In this document: in pieces, positions 16,932-24,820 of the stretch
How positions within the stretch are numbered: the first letter of the stretch is position 1
How the letters are laid out: every line of letters starts with the position of its first letter
Assembly: GCA_963757125.1 (NCBI GenBank)
Contig: CAVWQP010000009.1
Coordinates: 1,922,001-1,986,000 of the forward strand
From: CAVVSD01 sp963757125
Lineage (GTDB): Bacteria > Actinomycetota > Thermoleophilia > Solirubrobacterales > Solirubrobacteraceae
Direction: 5' to 3'
DNA: 64,000 nt
The notes under the pieces: generated by a model
What the model saw: the letters and a program-made list of their open reading frames with translations, nothing else
Told to the model about the DNA's origin: nothing
The model's database searches: none
Program-made: the position numbers and the translations under genes

Positions 16932-17690
16932 TTAGAAGGTGCTCAGGTACGAGTCCATGAGGCCCGTGCCGACGAGCATCGCCACGATGCCGCCGAAGGC
17001 CAGGAACGGGCCGAACGGGATCGCTGTCTTGCGACCGCCGGCGACGCCCTTGCGGGCGATGACGACCACGCTCACGAGCACGCCGGAGATCAGCGCGATG
17101 AGCAGCGCGGGAGCGACCGCGGCGCCGAGGAACAGGCCGAGGACGCCCGCGAGCTTCACGTCGCCCATGCCCATGCCGCCGGGAGCGGCGAGCGCGGCGA
17201 GGAGGAAGAACCCGCCGCCGGCGGCGGCGGCGATGAGGCGCTCGGGCTCGCCGCCCGGGTCGAGGGCGAGGCCGATGACGACCGCGGCGATCGCCGCGGG
17301 GCCGGTGAGCTTGTTCGGGATGATCCGGTGCTCGAGGTCGATGAGCGCCATCGGGACCAGGAACGCGATGAGCACGAGCCCGAGGACCATCTGCGCGGTG
17401 TCGTCGTGGTGGACGGCGACGGTGATCGCGGCCAGCACCGCGGTGCCGGCCTCGACGAGCGGGTAGCGGGCGGCGATGCCGGTGCCACAGCTGCGGCAGC
17501 GGCCGCGCAGCAGCAGCCAGGAGAACAGCGGGATGTTGTCCCACGGCTTCACCGGGTTCTCGCAGCTCATGCAGTGCGAGCTCCCGGAGACGAAGGACAC
17601 GCCACGCGGCATGCGGAGTGCCACGACGTTGAGGAACGAGCCGACGAGGAGACCTGCGAAGGCGGCGAACAGGATGGGCATGGGGGTCAT
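16932..17690 (-). CDS. pilD: Prepilin leader peptidase/N-methyltransferase
   Basis: A 252-residue polytopic membrane protein (A24 peptidase). The N-terminal domain has the zinc tetracysteine pattern SHCMSCENP and GRCRSCGTG. The catalytic aspartates are in LIDLEHRIIPN and GMGMGDVKL. It cleaves the basic leader before the hydrophobic helix of prepilins and methylates the new N-terminus. All five pilin-like proteins immediately upstream are substrates by position. Its ATG (MTPMPILF) overlaps the stop of the PilX-like gene; the second ATG three codons on is also possible. Confidence 0.92.
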   Translation of the reverse strand: MTPMPILFAAFAGLLVGSFLNVVALRMPRGVSFVSGSSHCMSCENPVKPWDNIPLFSWLLLRGRCRSCGTGIAARYPLVEAGTAVLAAITVAVHHDDTAQMVLGLVLIAFLVPMALIDLEHRIIPNKLTGPAAIAAVVIGLALDPGGEPERLIAAAAGGGFFLLAALAAPGGMGMGDVKLAGVLGLFLGAAVAPALLIALISGVLVSVVVIARKGVAGGRKTAIPFGPFLAFGGIVAMLVGTGLMDSYLSTF

Positions 17691-19369
17691 GAGACGGGGA
17701 TCTGCTCCGTGCGGTTGGCCAGGGCCCATGCGGGCTGCACCGGGTTCATGAACCGGGGCGGCGAGCGCAGGGCGAGGCGCTGGTCGTACTGGTAGTCCTT
17801 CGTGTAGCCGGTGCCGGTCGTGCCGCCGGTGCCGACGGGACCGCGGTACTTCTGGGCGATCGCGCCGCGCACGGTGAGCGTGCCGAGCTTGTTGCCGCAC
17901 TCGTAGGCGTCGACGGTGAACGAGTGCGTCAGGGCGAGGATGGCAGCGTCGATCTGGACGTTGTTCATCTCGCCGGTCCCGTCCGAGCACGACGTGCCGG
18001 AGCGGTTCACGGGGTGGTAGACGCGGGCGAACTTGTCGGGGATGAGCCCGAGCATCCAGGCGTCGCTGGAGCGGGTCACGTTCCCGGTGACGACGATGTC
18101 GTTGCCGGAGGCGAACGTGACGTTCTGGCTGTAGGAGCCGGAGATGAACAGGTCGCCGCACCCGGGGTTGCCCGCCGCGGTGCCGCTCGCCGAGCCGTTG
18201 TACGGGGCCAGGGGCTGCAGGCCCGCGCAGGAGCCGGCCGCCGCGTCGTCGCTGACGTACACGACACCCTCGGGGATCGGCATCGACTGGTTCGTCAGGA
18301 CCGTGCCGTCCTCGCGCTTGCCGGTGACGGTCATGTTCGCGCCGTTGAGCACGATCGTCGTCGGGCCCTTGAAGCGGTAGCTGGCCGTCGCGTCGTCGTG
18401 CAGCGAGGCGTTCGACGGCGGGAAGTCGCGCTGCGAGGCCAGCTGCCAGGTGCCGATCGCGGCGTTGATCGCGGCGGTGTAGCCGGGCAGCGAGTTGACC
18501 TTCGGACGCGTGGAGGACGAGCAGGAGCCGCCGGCGCTGCGCCAGCCGGGCGAGCCGCCCGCGACCTCGACGGCGTCACCGGGGCTGCGGCCGAAGGAGG
18601 GCTGCTCGCAGACCATGATCGAGTCGTTCGTGTGGAACGGGCCGGAGACCTTGTCGTTCGGGGCGAACTGGATCTCCGAGCAGCCGGCGGTCGTGTTCGT
18701 GGTGCCGAACTTGCCCGTCCAGGAGAGGCTCCCTCGCGCGGGCCAGCGCGTCGTGCCGCAGTTGTTCGTCGCCCAGGTCAGGTAGTCGCCCTGGGTGGTC
18801 GACGTCGTCGTCGCGCCCTTGGTCACGAACGAGTAGAGCTTCGGGTCGAGCGTCTCGTAGTCCGTGTAGTAGATGTAGTTCAGGAAGCCCTTGGGCCGGA
18901 AGGTCGCGATGATCTGGCGCTGCGTGGTGTCGCCCGCGCGCGGCCGGCCGGTGACGCGGATGCGGAACTCGCCGGCGCCCGAGACCATGCTGGCGGCGTT
19001 GCTCGTCGAGCACGACGTGAAGCCGTTCGCGGGGAGCAGCTCGATCGCGTACTGGGCGCTCGAGCCCGGCATCGACACGAAGTTCTTGTTCCCGACCTGG
19101 CCGAGCGAGGGGTTGTTCGCGTCGACGCACTGGGCCCAGTAGGACGGGTTGGACTCCAGGCGGGCCTGGTAGTCGGCGATGCCGGCCTCGGCCGCGGCGT
19201 AGGCGACCTTGCGGTCCTCGTCCTTGCGCCCGGGCTTGAAGTCGCCCTGGACGTCGCTCAGCACCAGGCCGACCGCGACGACGACCACCGCCATCGTGCC
19301 CACGACGAGCAGCATCGTGAAGCCGTCCTCGCGGCGCAGTCGCCGCAGCAGGTTCGTCAGGATCAGCAT
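17687..19369 (-). CDS. Large PilX/GspK-like minor pilin
   Basis: A 560-residue protein with a pilin-like N-terminus: basic leader RRLRREDG followed by FTMLLVVGTMAVVVVAVG. Position +5 is Leu and not Glu, as in GspK/PilX-type tip subunits. The rest is a long secreted beta-rich domain with many cysteines and Asn/Thr/Gly-rich repeats; it resembles nothing I can name. The size is 2-3 times that of a typical PilX. It probably sits at the pilus tip and may act as an adhesin (inference). It overlaps pilW-like by 7 bases and pilD by 4. Confidence 0.72.
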   Translation of the reverse strand: MLILTNLLRRLRREDGFTMLLVVGTMAVVVVAVGLVLSDVQGDFKPGRKDEDRKVAYAAAEAGIADYQARLESNPSYWAQCVDANNPSLGQVGNKNFVSMPGSSAQYAIELLPANGFTSCSTSNAASMVSGAGEFRIRVTGRPRAGDTTQRQIIATFRPKGFLNYIYYTDYETLDPKLYSFVTKGATTTSTTQGDYLTWATNNCGTTRWPARGSLSWTGKFGTTNTTAGCSEIQFAPNDKVSGPFHTNDSIMVCEQPSFGRSPGDAVEVAGGSPGWRSAGGSCSSSTRPKVNSLPGYTAAINAAIGTWQLASQRDFPPSNASLHDDATASYRFKGPTTIVLNGANMTVTGKREDGTVLTNQSMPIPEGVVYVSDDAAAGSCAGLQPLAPYNGSASGTAAGNPGCGDLFISGSYSQNVTFASGNDIVVTGNVTRSSDAWMLGLIPDKFARVYHPVNRSGTSCSDGTGEMNNVQIDAAILALTHSFTVDAYECGNKLGTLTVRGAIAQKYRGPVGTGGTTGTGYTKDYQYDQRLALRSPPRFMNPVQPAWALANRTEQIPVS

Positions 19370-20037
19370 TCGGGGGTGTTGTCCTCGTCGGAGGGGTCGT
19401 CGGTGCGCAGCGCGATGTCGCTCTGGAAGCGCGAGCTGCCGCGATTGGCGTTCGGGTAGGCGCCCAGCGCCGTGAAGCTGACGCGGACCTGTGCGATCGT
19501 CGTGAGGCTCGCGGCCGCGACGGGGGCCGTGATGAGCGACGTCGCGGGCGCGTCCGGCGCGTCGTAGCTCAGGTACTGGAAGATCGGGGTCGTGCCGGTG
19601 CGCGACAGGCCGGTGCCGAGGACGGTCCGGCGGCTCGGCGTCGCCGACCAGGTGGGCGGCGTGCCGGTGCCGGGCGACACGGTGAGCCAGATCGTCCCGT
19701 TCGCCGCGTTGTACGCGAGCGTGTGGCGCTCGACGACGGGCGTGGCCTGGTAGTTGGCCAGCGGCCGGCTGACGTAGTAGCTGACGGTGTCCGCATCGGC
19801 CGAGATCACGGCGGAACCGACGTCCGGGCAGGATGCGAGCCGCAGCTCCTGGCCGACGCGGTCGATGGTGCCGCGGCCCTCGCGGACGGCCTGGGTGCGA
19901 CCGAGCGAGGACGCCGAGCCGCGCAGCGTCATGTCGAGCAGGCCGAGGATCCCGGCCATGACGATCATGCCGACGGCCATCGTGACGATGAGCTCGATGA
20001 GCGTGAAGCCGCCCTGGTCGTTGCGCAGGCGGCTCAT
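19363..20037 (-). CDS. PilW/GspJ-like minor pilin
   Basis: A 224-residue prepilin with leader RNDQGG and cleavage before FTLIELIVTMAVGMIVMAG, including Glu at +5. The family pattern continues with a helix containing REGRGTIDRVGQELRLASC and a C-terminal beta domain (SLTTIAQVRVSFTALG). PilW/GspJ-type subunits help nucleate the pilus as part of a minor-pilin complex. The ATG overlaps the PilV-like stop as ATGA and its end overlaps the PilX-like start, showing translational coupling across pilV-pilW-pilX-pilD. Confidence 0.8.
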   Translation of the reverse strand: MSRLRNDQGGFTLIELIVTMAVGMIVMAGILGLLDMTLRGSASSLGRTQAVREGRGTIDRVGQELRLASCPDVGSAVISADADTVSYYVSRPLANYQATPVVERHTLAYNAANGTIWLTVSPGTGTPPTWSATPSRRTVLGTGLSRTGTTPIFQYLSYDAPDAPATSLITAPVAAASLTTIAQVRVSFTALGAYPNANRGSSRFQSDIALRTDDPSDEDNTPEC

Positions 20038-21335
20038 GTCGTCGCGAAGGGGCAGGTGCCGCCGTTGACGAGCGGGACCGTGAGGATGTTGGTGGTCGTC
20101 GCGCTCGGGGCGCTGTAGCTCGTGTTGTCGACGGTCCGCGAGACCTTCTTGGAGCCGTCGATCGCGCAGACCGTGAAGCCGGTGCCGTAGGGCAGGCCGG
20201 GGTTCTTCATCGTGCCGTCCGTCACGATCGCGCGGGGGCCGATGATGGTGCCGCACGCGGTCTTCACCCAGATCTTCGTCGTCGCGGTGTTGCCGTTGAG
20301 GACGCGGACGTTGAGGTTCGGGAGCTGCAGCGGCAGCGACGTCGTCGCGGTCGGCATGGTCCCGCCGGCGGTGATGAGCGTCGTCGTTGCCGGAGAGCCG
20401 GTCGCGGGCTTGGCCGCCGTGCAGCTGTCGGCGTAGACCGAGTACGCGGTCGACGGGTACGGGTAGAAGAGTCCGGCCGATCCGACGGCGCCGGACACGG
20501 GCGTCACGGGCTTGGTGATGCTGTCGCTCGCGGCGAGCACGACGTCGGCGGGCAGCGCGTCGGAGTCGACGGGCGTTCCGAGCGGAGCGGCGACCGTCTT
20601 CTGCAGGAACTGCAGGCGGACCGCGCCACCGCGGTCGTAGGCGAAGCTCTTCTGCGCGGTCTCCTCCGCGTCGATGTTCAGCCCGGTGATGTTCACGTCC
20701 TGCTGGCCGTTGGGCTGGACGTAGCCGGGGACCGAGGCGCTGAGCGAGTAGCCCGAGCCGGCCGCGACGGCGTCCCAGCGCGCGCAGCCGGTGGCGTCCG
20801 TGGTCGCGGAACCGCCGCCGGAGCTCAGCGCGATCGGGATGTTCGGCACCGCCTGGCCCAGCCCGCCGGTGACGCTCACGACGAGACCGCCGCCCGCGCC
20901 GATCGGCGCGGCCACCATCGTCTGGAGCACGACGGGCTTGCGGGCGCCCATCTCGGCCCAGGTGACGGTGGCCTTCAGCGACAGGTAGTCCCGCGCGCGG
21001 GAGGTCAGGCAGCCCGTGGGGGCGTCGGACTGGGCGACCGGCGTGGCCGTCGAGACGACGGTGAAGTTGACGCCGCCCTCGGTGACCGTCGTGGTCTCGG
21101 TGAGCGGGCGCAGATCGTTGTAGCCGATGGCCCGCAGCGCGTCGAGCTTCGTCTGCGCGACGTCGGTGGCGAGCGCCTTGGAGCGCTGCAGCGAGCTCTG
21201 CGCATCGGACGTCATGAGCACCATCACGACGCCGGCGCCCACGGTCAGCAGGATCGAGGCGCTCACGAGCACCTCGACGAGCAGGCTGCCGCCTTCGGAG
21301 GCGAGCCGGCGACGCAGTCGACGAAGAGAGGCCAT
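20034..21335 (-). CDS. PilV-like minor pilin with embedded beta-sandwich domain
   Basis: A 433-residue prepilin. Leader RRLASEGG is followed by SLLVEVLVSASILLTVGAG, with Glu at +5 and cleavage after Gly16. Residues about 150-220 (LVVSVTGGLGQAVPNIPIAL ... SATTDATGCARW ... GYSLSASVPGY) look like a carboxypeptidase-regulatory-like/SpaA-type beta-sandwich, a fold common in surface adhesins. The remainder is Thr/Ala-rich and beta-predicted. PilV-type subunits initiate assembly and often carry tip functions. MASLRRL is chosen as start because a GAGAGGG ribosome-binding site lies directly upstream; a longer in-frame reading exists. Confidence 0.75.
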   Translation of the reverse strand: MASLRRLRRRLASEGGSLLVEVLVSASILLTVGAGVVMVLMTSDAQSSLQRSKALATDVAQTKLDALRAIGYNDLRPLTETTTVTEGGVNFTVVSTATPVAQSDAPTGCLTSRARDYLSLKATVTWAEMGARKPVVLQTMVAAPIGAGGGLVVSVTGGLGQAVPNIPIALSSGGGSATTDATGCARWDAVAAGSGYSLSASVPGYVQPNGQQDVNITGLNIDAEETAQKSFAYDRGGAVRLQFLQKTVAAPLGTPVDSDALPADVVLAASDSITKPVTPVSGAVGSAGLFYPYPSTAYSVYADSCTAAKPATGSPATTTLITAGGTMPTATTSLPLQLPNLNVRVLNGNTATTKIWVKTACGTIIGPRAIVTDGTMKNPGLPYGTGFTVCAIDGSKKVSRTVDNTSYSAPSATTTNILTVPLVNGGTCPFATT

Positions 21336-21403
21336 CCCTCTCGTGGTCGTCAGCCCAGGCGCGGACTTGAGCGCAGGCGGGTGGGACTCGACACGTGGCC
21401 GAG

Positions 21404-21808
21404 CTACCACGTGCCGGAGCCGCTACCGGCGACGGTGAGCGCCCGGCCGGTCGCGGACTTCGTGATGAGGTAGTGCTTGCCCGACTTCGAGTACGCCGTG
21501 ATCGTGTAACCGCTCGACGACCCGCCGGTGACCTGCGCCTGGCCCGGGTTCGACCCCATGGGGATCGAGTTCTCACCCAGCTGGGCGGCGGTCGTGCAGT
21601 CGGTGTAGTCGCCACCGGACTCCACACCGCAGGATTCGACCTGCGTGTAGAGGTTGCGGGCGTTCGACATGGCGTCGGCGTCGTAGCCGTCCCGCCGCTG
21701 GTGGAGCATCGAGGGGACCGCGATCGCGGCGAGCATGCCCATGATCAGGCAGACGACGAGGACCTCGATGAGGGTGAAGCCGCGCTCGGCGCGGAAATTG
21801 GTGAGCAC
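21404..21808 (-). CDS. Type IV pilin (third, divergent copy)
   Basis: A 134-residue pilin with leader NFRAERG and cleavage before FTLIEVLVVCLIMGMLAAIA, with Glu at +5. The C-terminal half keeps the pattern of the two major pilins upstream (VESCGV..GGDYTDCTTAAQLG, then YTITAYSKSGKHYLITKS), including the two cysteines. Overall it is clearly diverged. It may be a minor or alternative pilin. GTG 21808 gives a standard 11-residue leader; the frame stays open further upstream. It lies 68 bases before the PilV-like gene and after the pilA2 terminator. Confidence 0.82.
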   Translation of the reverse strand: MLTNFRAERGFTLIEVLVVCLIMGMLAAIAVPSMLHQRRDGYDADAMSNARNLYTQVESCGVESGGDYTDCTTAAQLGENSIPMGSNPGQAQVTGGSSSGYTITAYSKSGKHYLITKSATGRALTVAGSGSGTW

Positions 21809-21867
21809 GAGTGAAGAATCGGCACCGCGGCGCTCGCCTTGAGCACCCTGAGGTGAACTACGACGAA

Positions 21868-21892
21868 AGGGCGGACCCTGGGGGTCCGCCCT
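21868..21892 (-). terminator. Terminator after second pilin copy
   Basis: AGGGCGGACCC and GGGTCCGCCCT form a perfect 11-bp stem with a 3-base loop, followed on the minus strand by TTCGTCG. It lies 35 bases beyond the pilin stop. Readthrough at some level would feed the downstream pilin and minor-pilin genes. Confidence 0.7.
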
Positions 21893-21895
21893 CCC

Positions 21896-22344
21896 TGTCA
21901 CAACTGAACTTCAGGTGAAGCTGCTGACTACCAGCTGGCCCCGCCGGTGGCGGTCTTGACCGAGCCGGCCGCGATCGACTTGGTGATCACGAACGTCTTG
22001 TTGGTCGCGCCGGACTTCGACTTCGACGTCGCCGTGATGACGTAGGCGTCCTGGCCGGCGCCCGTGATGGCCACCTTGCCGGCACCAGCGCCGATCGGAG
22101 CACCCGGGTCGCCCAGCTGAGCGGCCGTGGTGCAGTTGGTGAAGTCGCCCGCGTTCGCGATGCCGCAGGACTCCACGAGCGTCTGGACGTTACGGGCGTT
22201 GGACTTGGCGTCCGCATCGAAGCCCTTGTCGCGCTGCCCGAGGAACGTCGGAAGAGCGACCGCGGCCAGGATGCCGATGATGAGGACGACGACGAGCAGC
22301 TCGATGAGCGTGAAGCCGCGCTCGTCCTTCAGACGGTTGAACAT
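21896..22344 (-). repeat. Copy B of 449-bp pilin duplication
   Basis: This unit matches 22461-22909 from the start codon through about 30 bases of 3' untranslated sequence. I count only four base differences, all clustered in about 12 bases near 22150-22161. Sequence outside the unit on both sides is unrelated. Confidence 0.9.
21928..22344 (-). CDS. pilA: Major type IV pilin, copy 2
   Basis: A 138-residue pilin with leader MFNRLKDERG, cleavage before FTLIELLVVVLIIGILAAVA and Glu at +5. The globular part has two cysteines (SCGIANAGDFTNC) and a Lys/Ser-rich beta region. It differs from copy 1 at only two residues (Ile-Ala in place of Val-Asp after the first cysteine-glycine). It is followed by its own terminator. 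The ATG at 22344 is chosen to match copy 1; an in-frame ATG at 22422 would add 26 residues. Confidence 0.9.
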   Translation of the reverse strand: MFNRLKDERGFTLIELLVVVLIIGILAAVALPTFLGQRDKGFDADAKSNARNVQTLVESCGIANAGDFTNCTTAAQLGDPGAPIGAGAGKVAITGAGQDAYVITATSKSKSGATNKTFVITKSIAAGSVKTATGGASW

Positions 22345-22432
22345 TGTGAGAAGTTCCTGTCCTTCATGGGGGTCATCCTCTGCATCGGTCGCGAGAGGTG
22401 TTTCTTTATCTTCACTGGACATATGAACGACG

Positions 22433-22458
22433 AAGGGCGGGCCCGAGGGCCCGCCCTT
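22433..22458 (-). terminator. Terminator after first pilin copy
   Basis: AAGGGCGGGCCC and its complement form a perfect 12-bp stem with a 2-base loop, followed on the minus strand by CGTCGTTC. It lies 35 bases past the pilin stop. This would make pilA copy 1 a strongly expressed single-gene transcript, as is usual for major pilins. Confidence 0.75.
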
Positions 22459-22460
22459 AC

Positions 22461-22909
22461 TGTCACAACTGAACTTCAGGTGAAGCTGCTGACTACCAGC
22501 TGGCCCCGCCGGTGGCGGTCTTGACCGAGCCGGCCGCGATCGACTTGGTGATCACGAACGTCTTGTTGGTCGCGCCGGACTTCGACTTCGACGTCGCCGT
22601 GATGACGTAGGCGTCCTGGCCGGCGCCCGTGATGGCCACCTTGCCGGCACCAGCGCCGATCGGAGCACCCGGGTCGCCCAGCTGAGCGGCCGTGGTGCAG
22701 TTGGTGAAGTCGCCGGCGTTGTCGACGCCGCAGGACTCCACGAGCGTCTGGACGTTACGGGCGTTGGACTTGGCGTCCGCATCGAAGCCCTTGTCGCGCT
22801 GCCCGAGGAACGTCGGAAGAGCGACCGCGGCCAGGATGCCGATGATGAGGACGACGACGAGCAGCTCGATGAGCGTGAAGCCGCGCTCGTCCTTCAGACG
22901 GTTGAACAT
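22461..22909 (-). repeat. Copy A of 449-bp pilin duplication
   Basis: This is the partner of 21896-22344. Identity begins exactly at the start codon and stops just before the terminator stem. The two copies have different leaders and different terminator sequences, so the coding unit alone is homogenised. Confidence 0.9.
22493..22909 (-). CDS. pilA: Major type IV pilin, copy 1
   Basis: A 138-residue pilin with the same leader and N-terminal helix as copy 2 and the sequence SCGVDNAGDFTNC in the globular domain. Pilins of this type are cleaved by PilD and polymerise into the fibre. The AGGAGG ribosome-binding site, 11 bases before the ATG, lies in a 7-bp hairpin, and a run of nine C (minus strand) sits about 32 bases upstream. 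An upstream in-frame ATG at 22981 would read through that run; the downstream start is preferred because of its ribosome-binding site and leader length. Confidence 0.92.
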   Translation of the reverse strand: MFNRLKDERGFTLIELLVVVLIIGILAAVALPTFLGQRDKGFDADAKSNARNVQTLVESCGVDNAGDFTNCTTAAQLGDPGAPIGAGAGKVAITGAGQDAYVITATSKSKSGATNKTFVITKSIAAGSVKTATGGASW

Positions 22910-22917
22910 TGGGTTTG

Positions 22918-22949
22918 CAGCCTCCTGAGGCTGGTGGAACGGGGGGGGG
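22918..22949 (-). promoter_or_regulatory. pilA leader: SD hairpin and homopolymer tract
   Basis: CAGCCTC (22918-22924) and GAGGCTG (22927-22933) form a 7-bp stem that contains the AGGAGG ribosome-binding site of pilA copy 1. A run of nine identical bases (G on the plus strand) occupies 22941-22949. The first could limit translation, the second could vary in length by slippage; both roles are inference. Confidence 0.45.
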
Positions 22950-23033
22950 TTTGGTGAAGCGGGTGGGTCCGACTGCTCCATGGATCGGCTCCCGCTGCAG
23001 GTTCTTTAGGCGACCGTCACAATCTCTGGACGT

Positions 23034-23417
23034 ATGGCGCGCCGACTCCTCGTTCCCGTCTCCCTGTTGTTCCTCGTGCTGCTCATCCTCGGCTCGCTGG
23101 CGCCGAGCGATTCCACGCGCACGGACACGTCGACGACCCCCACGCCGCCGTCACGCGGCACGCCCGTGCGCACGATCGAGGCGACGCTGCCCGAGGACGA
23201 CACGGTGCGCGCCCGGGTGGGCGACCTCGTGAACCTCACCGTCGAGTCGGATACGCCCGGCGGCGTCGCGCTGCCGGACTTCGGCGAGACCGAGCCCGTG
23301 GCGCCCAACGCTCCCGCCTTCTTCGACATCCTCCCGACGCAGCCGGGGACCTTCGACGTCGTCTCCACGGACTCCGGGAAGACGATCGGGACCCTGGTGG
23401 TCGAGGACCGCGCCTAG
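23034..23417 (+). CDS. Small secreted or membrane-anchored protein, cupredoxin-like
   Basis: A 127-residue protein. It begins with a signal or anchor helix (RLLVPVSLLFLVLLILGSLA, 4-23), has a Thr/Pro-rich spacer (25-43), then a beta-rich domain whose order (VRARVGDLVNLTVES ... PAFFDILPTQPGTFDVVS) resembles a cupredoxin fold. The copper-binding His/Cys residues are absent. It is divergent to the pilA cluster. No function can be assigned. Confidence 0.6.
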   Translation: MARRLLVPVSLLFLVLLILGSLAPSDSTRTDTSTTPTPPSRGTPVRTIEATLPEDDTVRARVGDLVNLTVESDTPGGVALPDFGETEPVAPNAPAFFDILPTQPGTFDVVSTDSGKTIGTLVVEDRA

Positions 23418-23599
23418 TCGGAGTCGGCGGCGTCGCGGCGCGCGGCCTGGGCGTCGTGGCCCGGGATGAGCACGCCGCTGCCCTCGCACCAGGGGCACGT
23501 GACGTCATGGGCGGTGCCGCCGAGGTTGGAGACGACGGTCCCCGTCCCCCGGCACGGCGGGCAGGGGATCTCGCCTGGCGTCGGTTCGTCGCTCGACAT
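23414..23599 (-). CDS. Small DnaJ-type zinc-finger-like protein
   Basis: A 61-residue protein with two CxxCxGxG repeats (CPPCRGTG and CPWCEGSG), the pattern of half a DnaJ cysteine-rich domain; it probably binds one zinc ion. No J domain is present. The partner is unknown. It converges on the secreted protein gene, overlapping its stop codon by 4 bases. Confidence 0.6.
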   Translation of the reverse strand: MSSDEPTPGEIPCPPCRGTGTVVSNLGGTAHDVTCPWCEGSGVLIPGHDAQAARRDAADSD

Positions 23600-23640
23600 C
23601 GGCGCCCGAGGCTACTCGCACCCGCCCTATCGTCCGATGC

Positions 23641-24534
23641 GTGGGTCCGGGTTCACATGACGGGCGCTTCGCCCCCTCCCCCACGGGTCCCCTGCACCTC
23701 GGCAACCTGCGCACCGCGCTGCTGGCCTGGCTCTTCGCGCGCGAGGGGGATGGCCGCTTCCTGATCCGCGTCGAGGACCTCGACGCCTCGCGCTCGCGAC
23801 CCGAGCACGAGGCCGGCCAGCTCGCGGACCTCGCGGCGCTCGGCCTGCTCTCGGACGAGCCGATCGTCCGGCAGTCGGAGCGCACGGAGCGCTACGAGGA
23901 CGCGATCGCCCGCCTCGACGGTCAGGGCGCGCTGTATCCGTGCTGGTGCACGCGGGCGGAGATCCGGGAGGCCGCATCGGCGCCCCACGGGCCGCTGCCG
24001 GAGGGCGCCTACCCCGGCACGTGCCGGCGTCTGAGCGCGGCGGAGCGCGCCGAGCGCGAGCGCAGCGGCCGCCCGCCGGCGCTGCGGCTGGACGCCGGCG
24101 CCGTCCGCATCGCCTTCACGGACCGCCTGCTGGGCCCGCGGGAGGACGTCGTGGACGACCTCGTCGTCCGCCGCAACGACGGCGCGCCCGCCTACAACCT
24201 CGCGGTGGCGGTCGACGACGACGCCCAGGACATCGGCGAGGTCGTCCGCGGCGCGGACCTCATCGACACGACGGCCCGCCAGCTGCACGTCGCGCGCCGC
24301 CTCGGGCTGCGCGAGCCCACCTACGCCCACGTGCCGCTCATGCTGGGCCCCGACGGCGCACGCCTGGCCAAGCGCCACGGCGCGGTGACGCTGGCCGACC
24401 GCATCGCGCTCGGCGAGACGCCGCTGCAGGTCCGCTCGGCGCTGGCCGCGAGCATCGGGCTCGCGGAGCCGGGCGAGGAGCCGACGCTGGAGCAGCTCGC
24501 CACGCGGATCCACCGGCCCCTGGTCGCGGCATGA
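23641..24534 (+). CDS. gluQ: Glutamyl-Q tRNA(Asp) synthetase
   Basis: A 297-residue truncated GltX-like enzyme without an anticodon-binding domain. The class I signature is RFAPSPTGPLHLGNLRTAL (HLGN for HIGH), and LAKRHGA is the KMSKS-equivalent. Zinc ligands follow the GluQ pattern: CWC near residue 100 and YPGTC about 27 residues later. GluQ attaches glutamate to queuosine at position 34 of tRNA(Asp). This implies that the cell contains queuosine-modified tRNA. The GTG at 23641 is the only start close enough to the first motif. Its stop overlaps the next gene by 4 bases. Confidence 0.85.
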   Translation: MGPGSHDGRFAPSPTGPLHLGNLRTALLAWLFAREGDGRFLIRVEDLDASRSRPEHEAGQLADLAALGLLSDEPIVRQSERTERYEDAIARLDGQGALYPCWCTRAEIREAASAPHGPLPEGAYPGTCRRLSAAERAERERSGRPPALRLDAGAVRIAFTDRLLGPREDVVDDLVVRRNDGAPAYNLAVAVDDDAQDIGEVVRGADLIDTTARQLHVARRLGLREPTYAHVPLMLGPDGARLAKRHGAVTLADRIALGETPLQVRSALAASIGLAEPGEEPTLEQLATRIHRPLVAA

Positions 24535-24809
24535 CCCGGCTGCGGCTGGTCCGGTGGTGGCTGCCGATCGGGCTCTGCGCGATCGGTCTCGTGATGCTGC
24601 TCGTCGGCGCGATCCGCAGCGACGACACCTGGGCGGAGGGCGGCGCGCTCATCATCAGCGCCGGCCTGTCGGTGTGGCTCCTGAACGTCCTGCACCGCGT
24701 CGGGGTGCGCGGGGACCGCGAGCGCGACCGCGAGGCGGAGGCCCGCGCGTACTTCGATCGGCACGGCCGCTGGCCCGACGATCGCCGGTCGGACCGCGAC
24801 GACGGATAG
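24531..24809 (+). CDS. Small two-helix membrane protein
   Basis: A 92-residue protein with hydrophobic helices at about 10-27 and 38-55 and a highly charged C-terminal tail (RDREAEARAYFDRHGRWPDD). The family is not recognised. The ATG overlaps the gluQ stop and the gene ends 11 bases before rnd, so the three genes probably form an operon. Confidence 0.6.
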   Translation: MTRLRLVRWWLPIGLCAIGLVMLLVGAIRSDDTWAEGGALIISAGLSVWLLNVLHRVGVRGDRERDREAEARAYFDRHGRWPDDRRSDRDDG

Positions 24810-24820
24810 GGTTCCCCGCC

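Noticed and set aside
22345..22422. Upstream in-frame ATGs giving 24-26 extra residues on both pilins
   Set aside because: The extensions are unrelated between the two copies, while identity starts exactly at the inner ATG. The inner start gives a normal leader.
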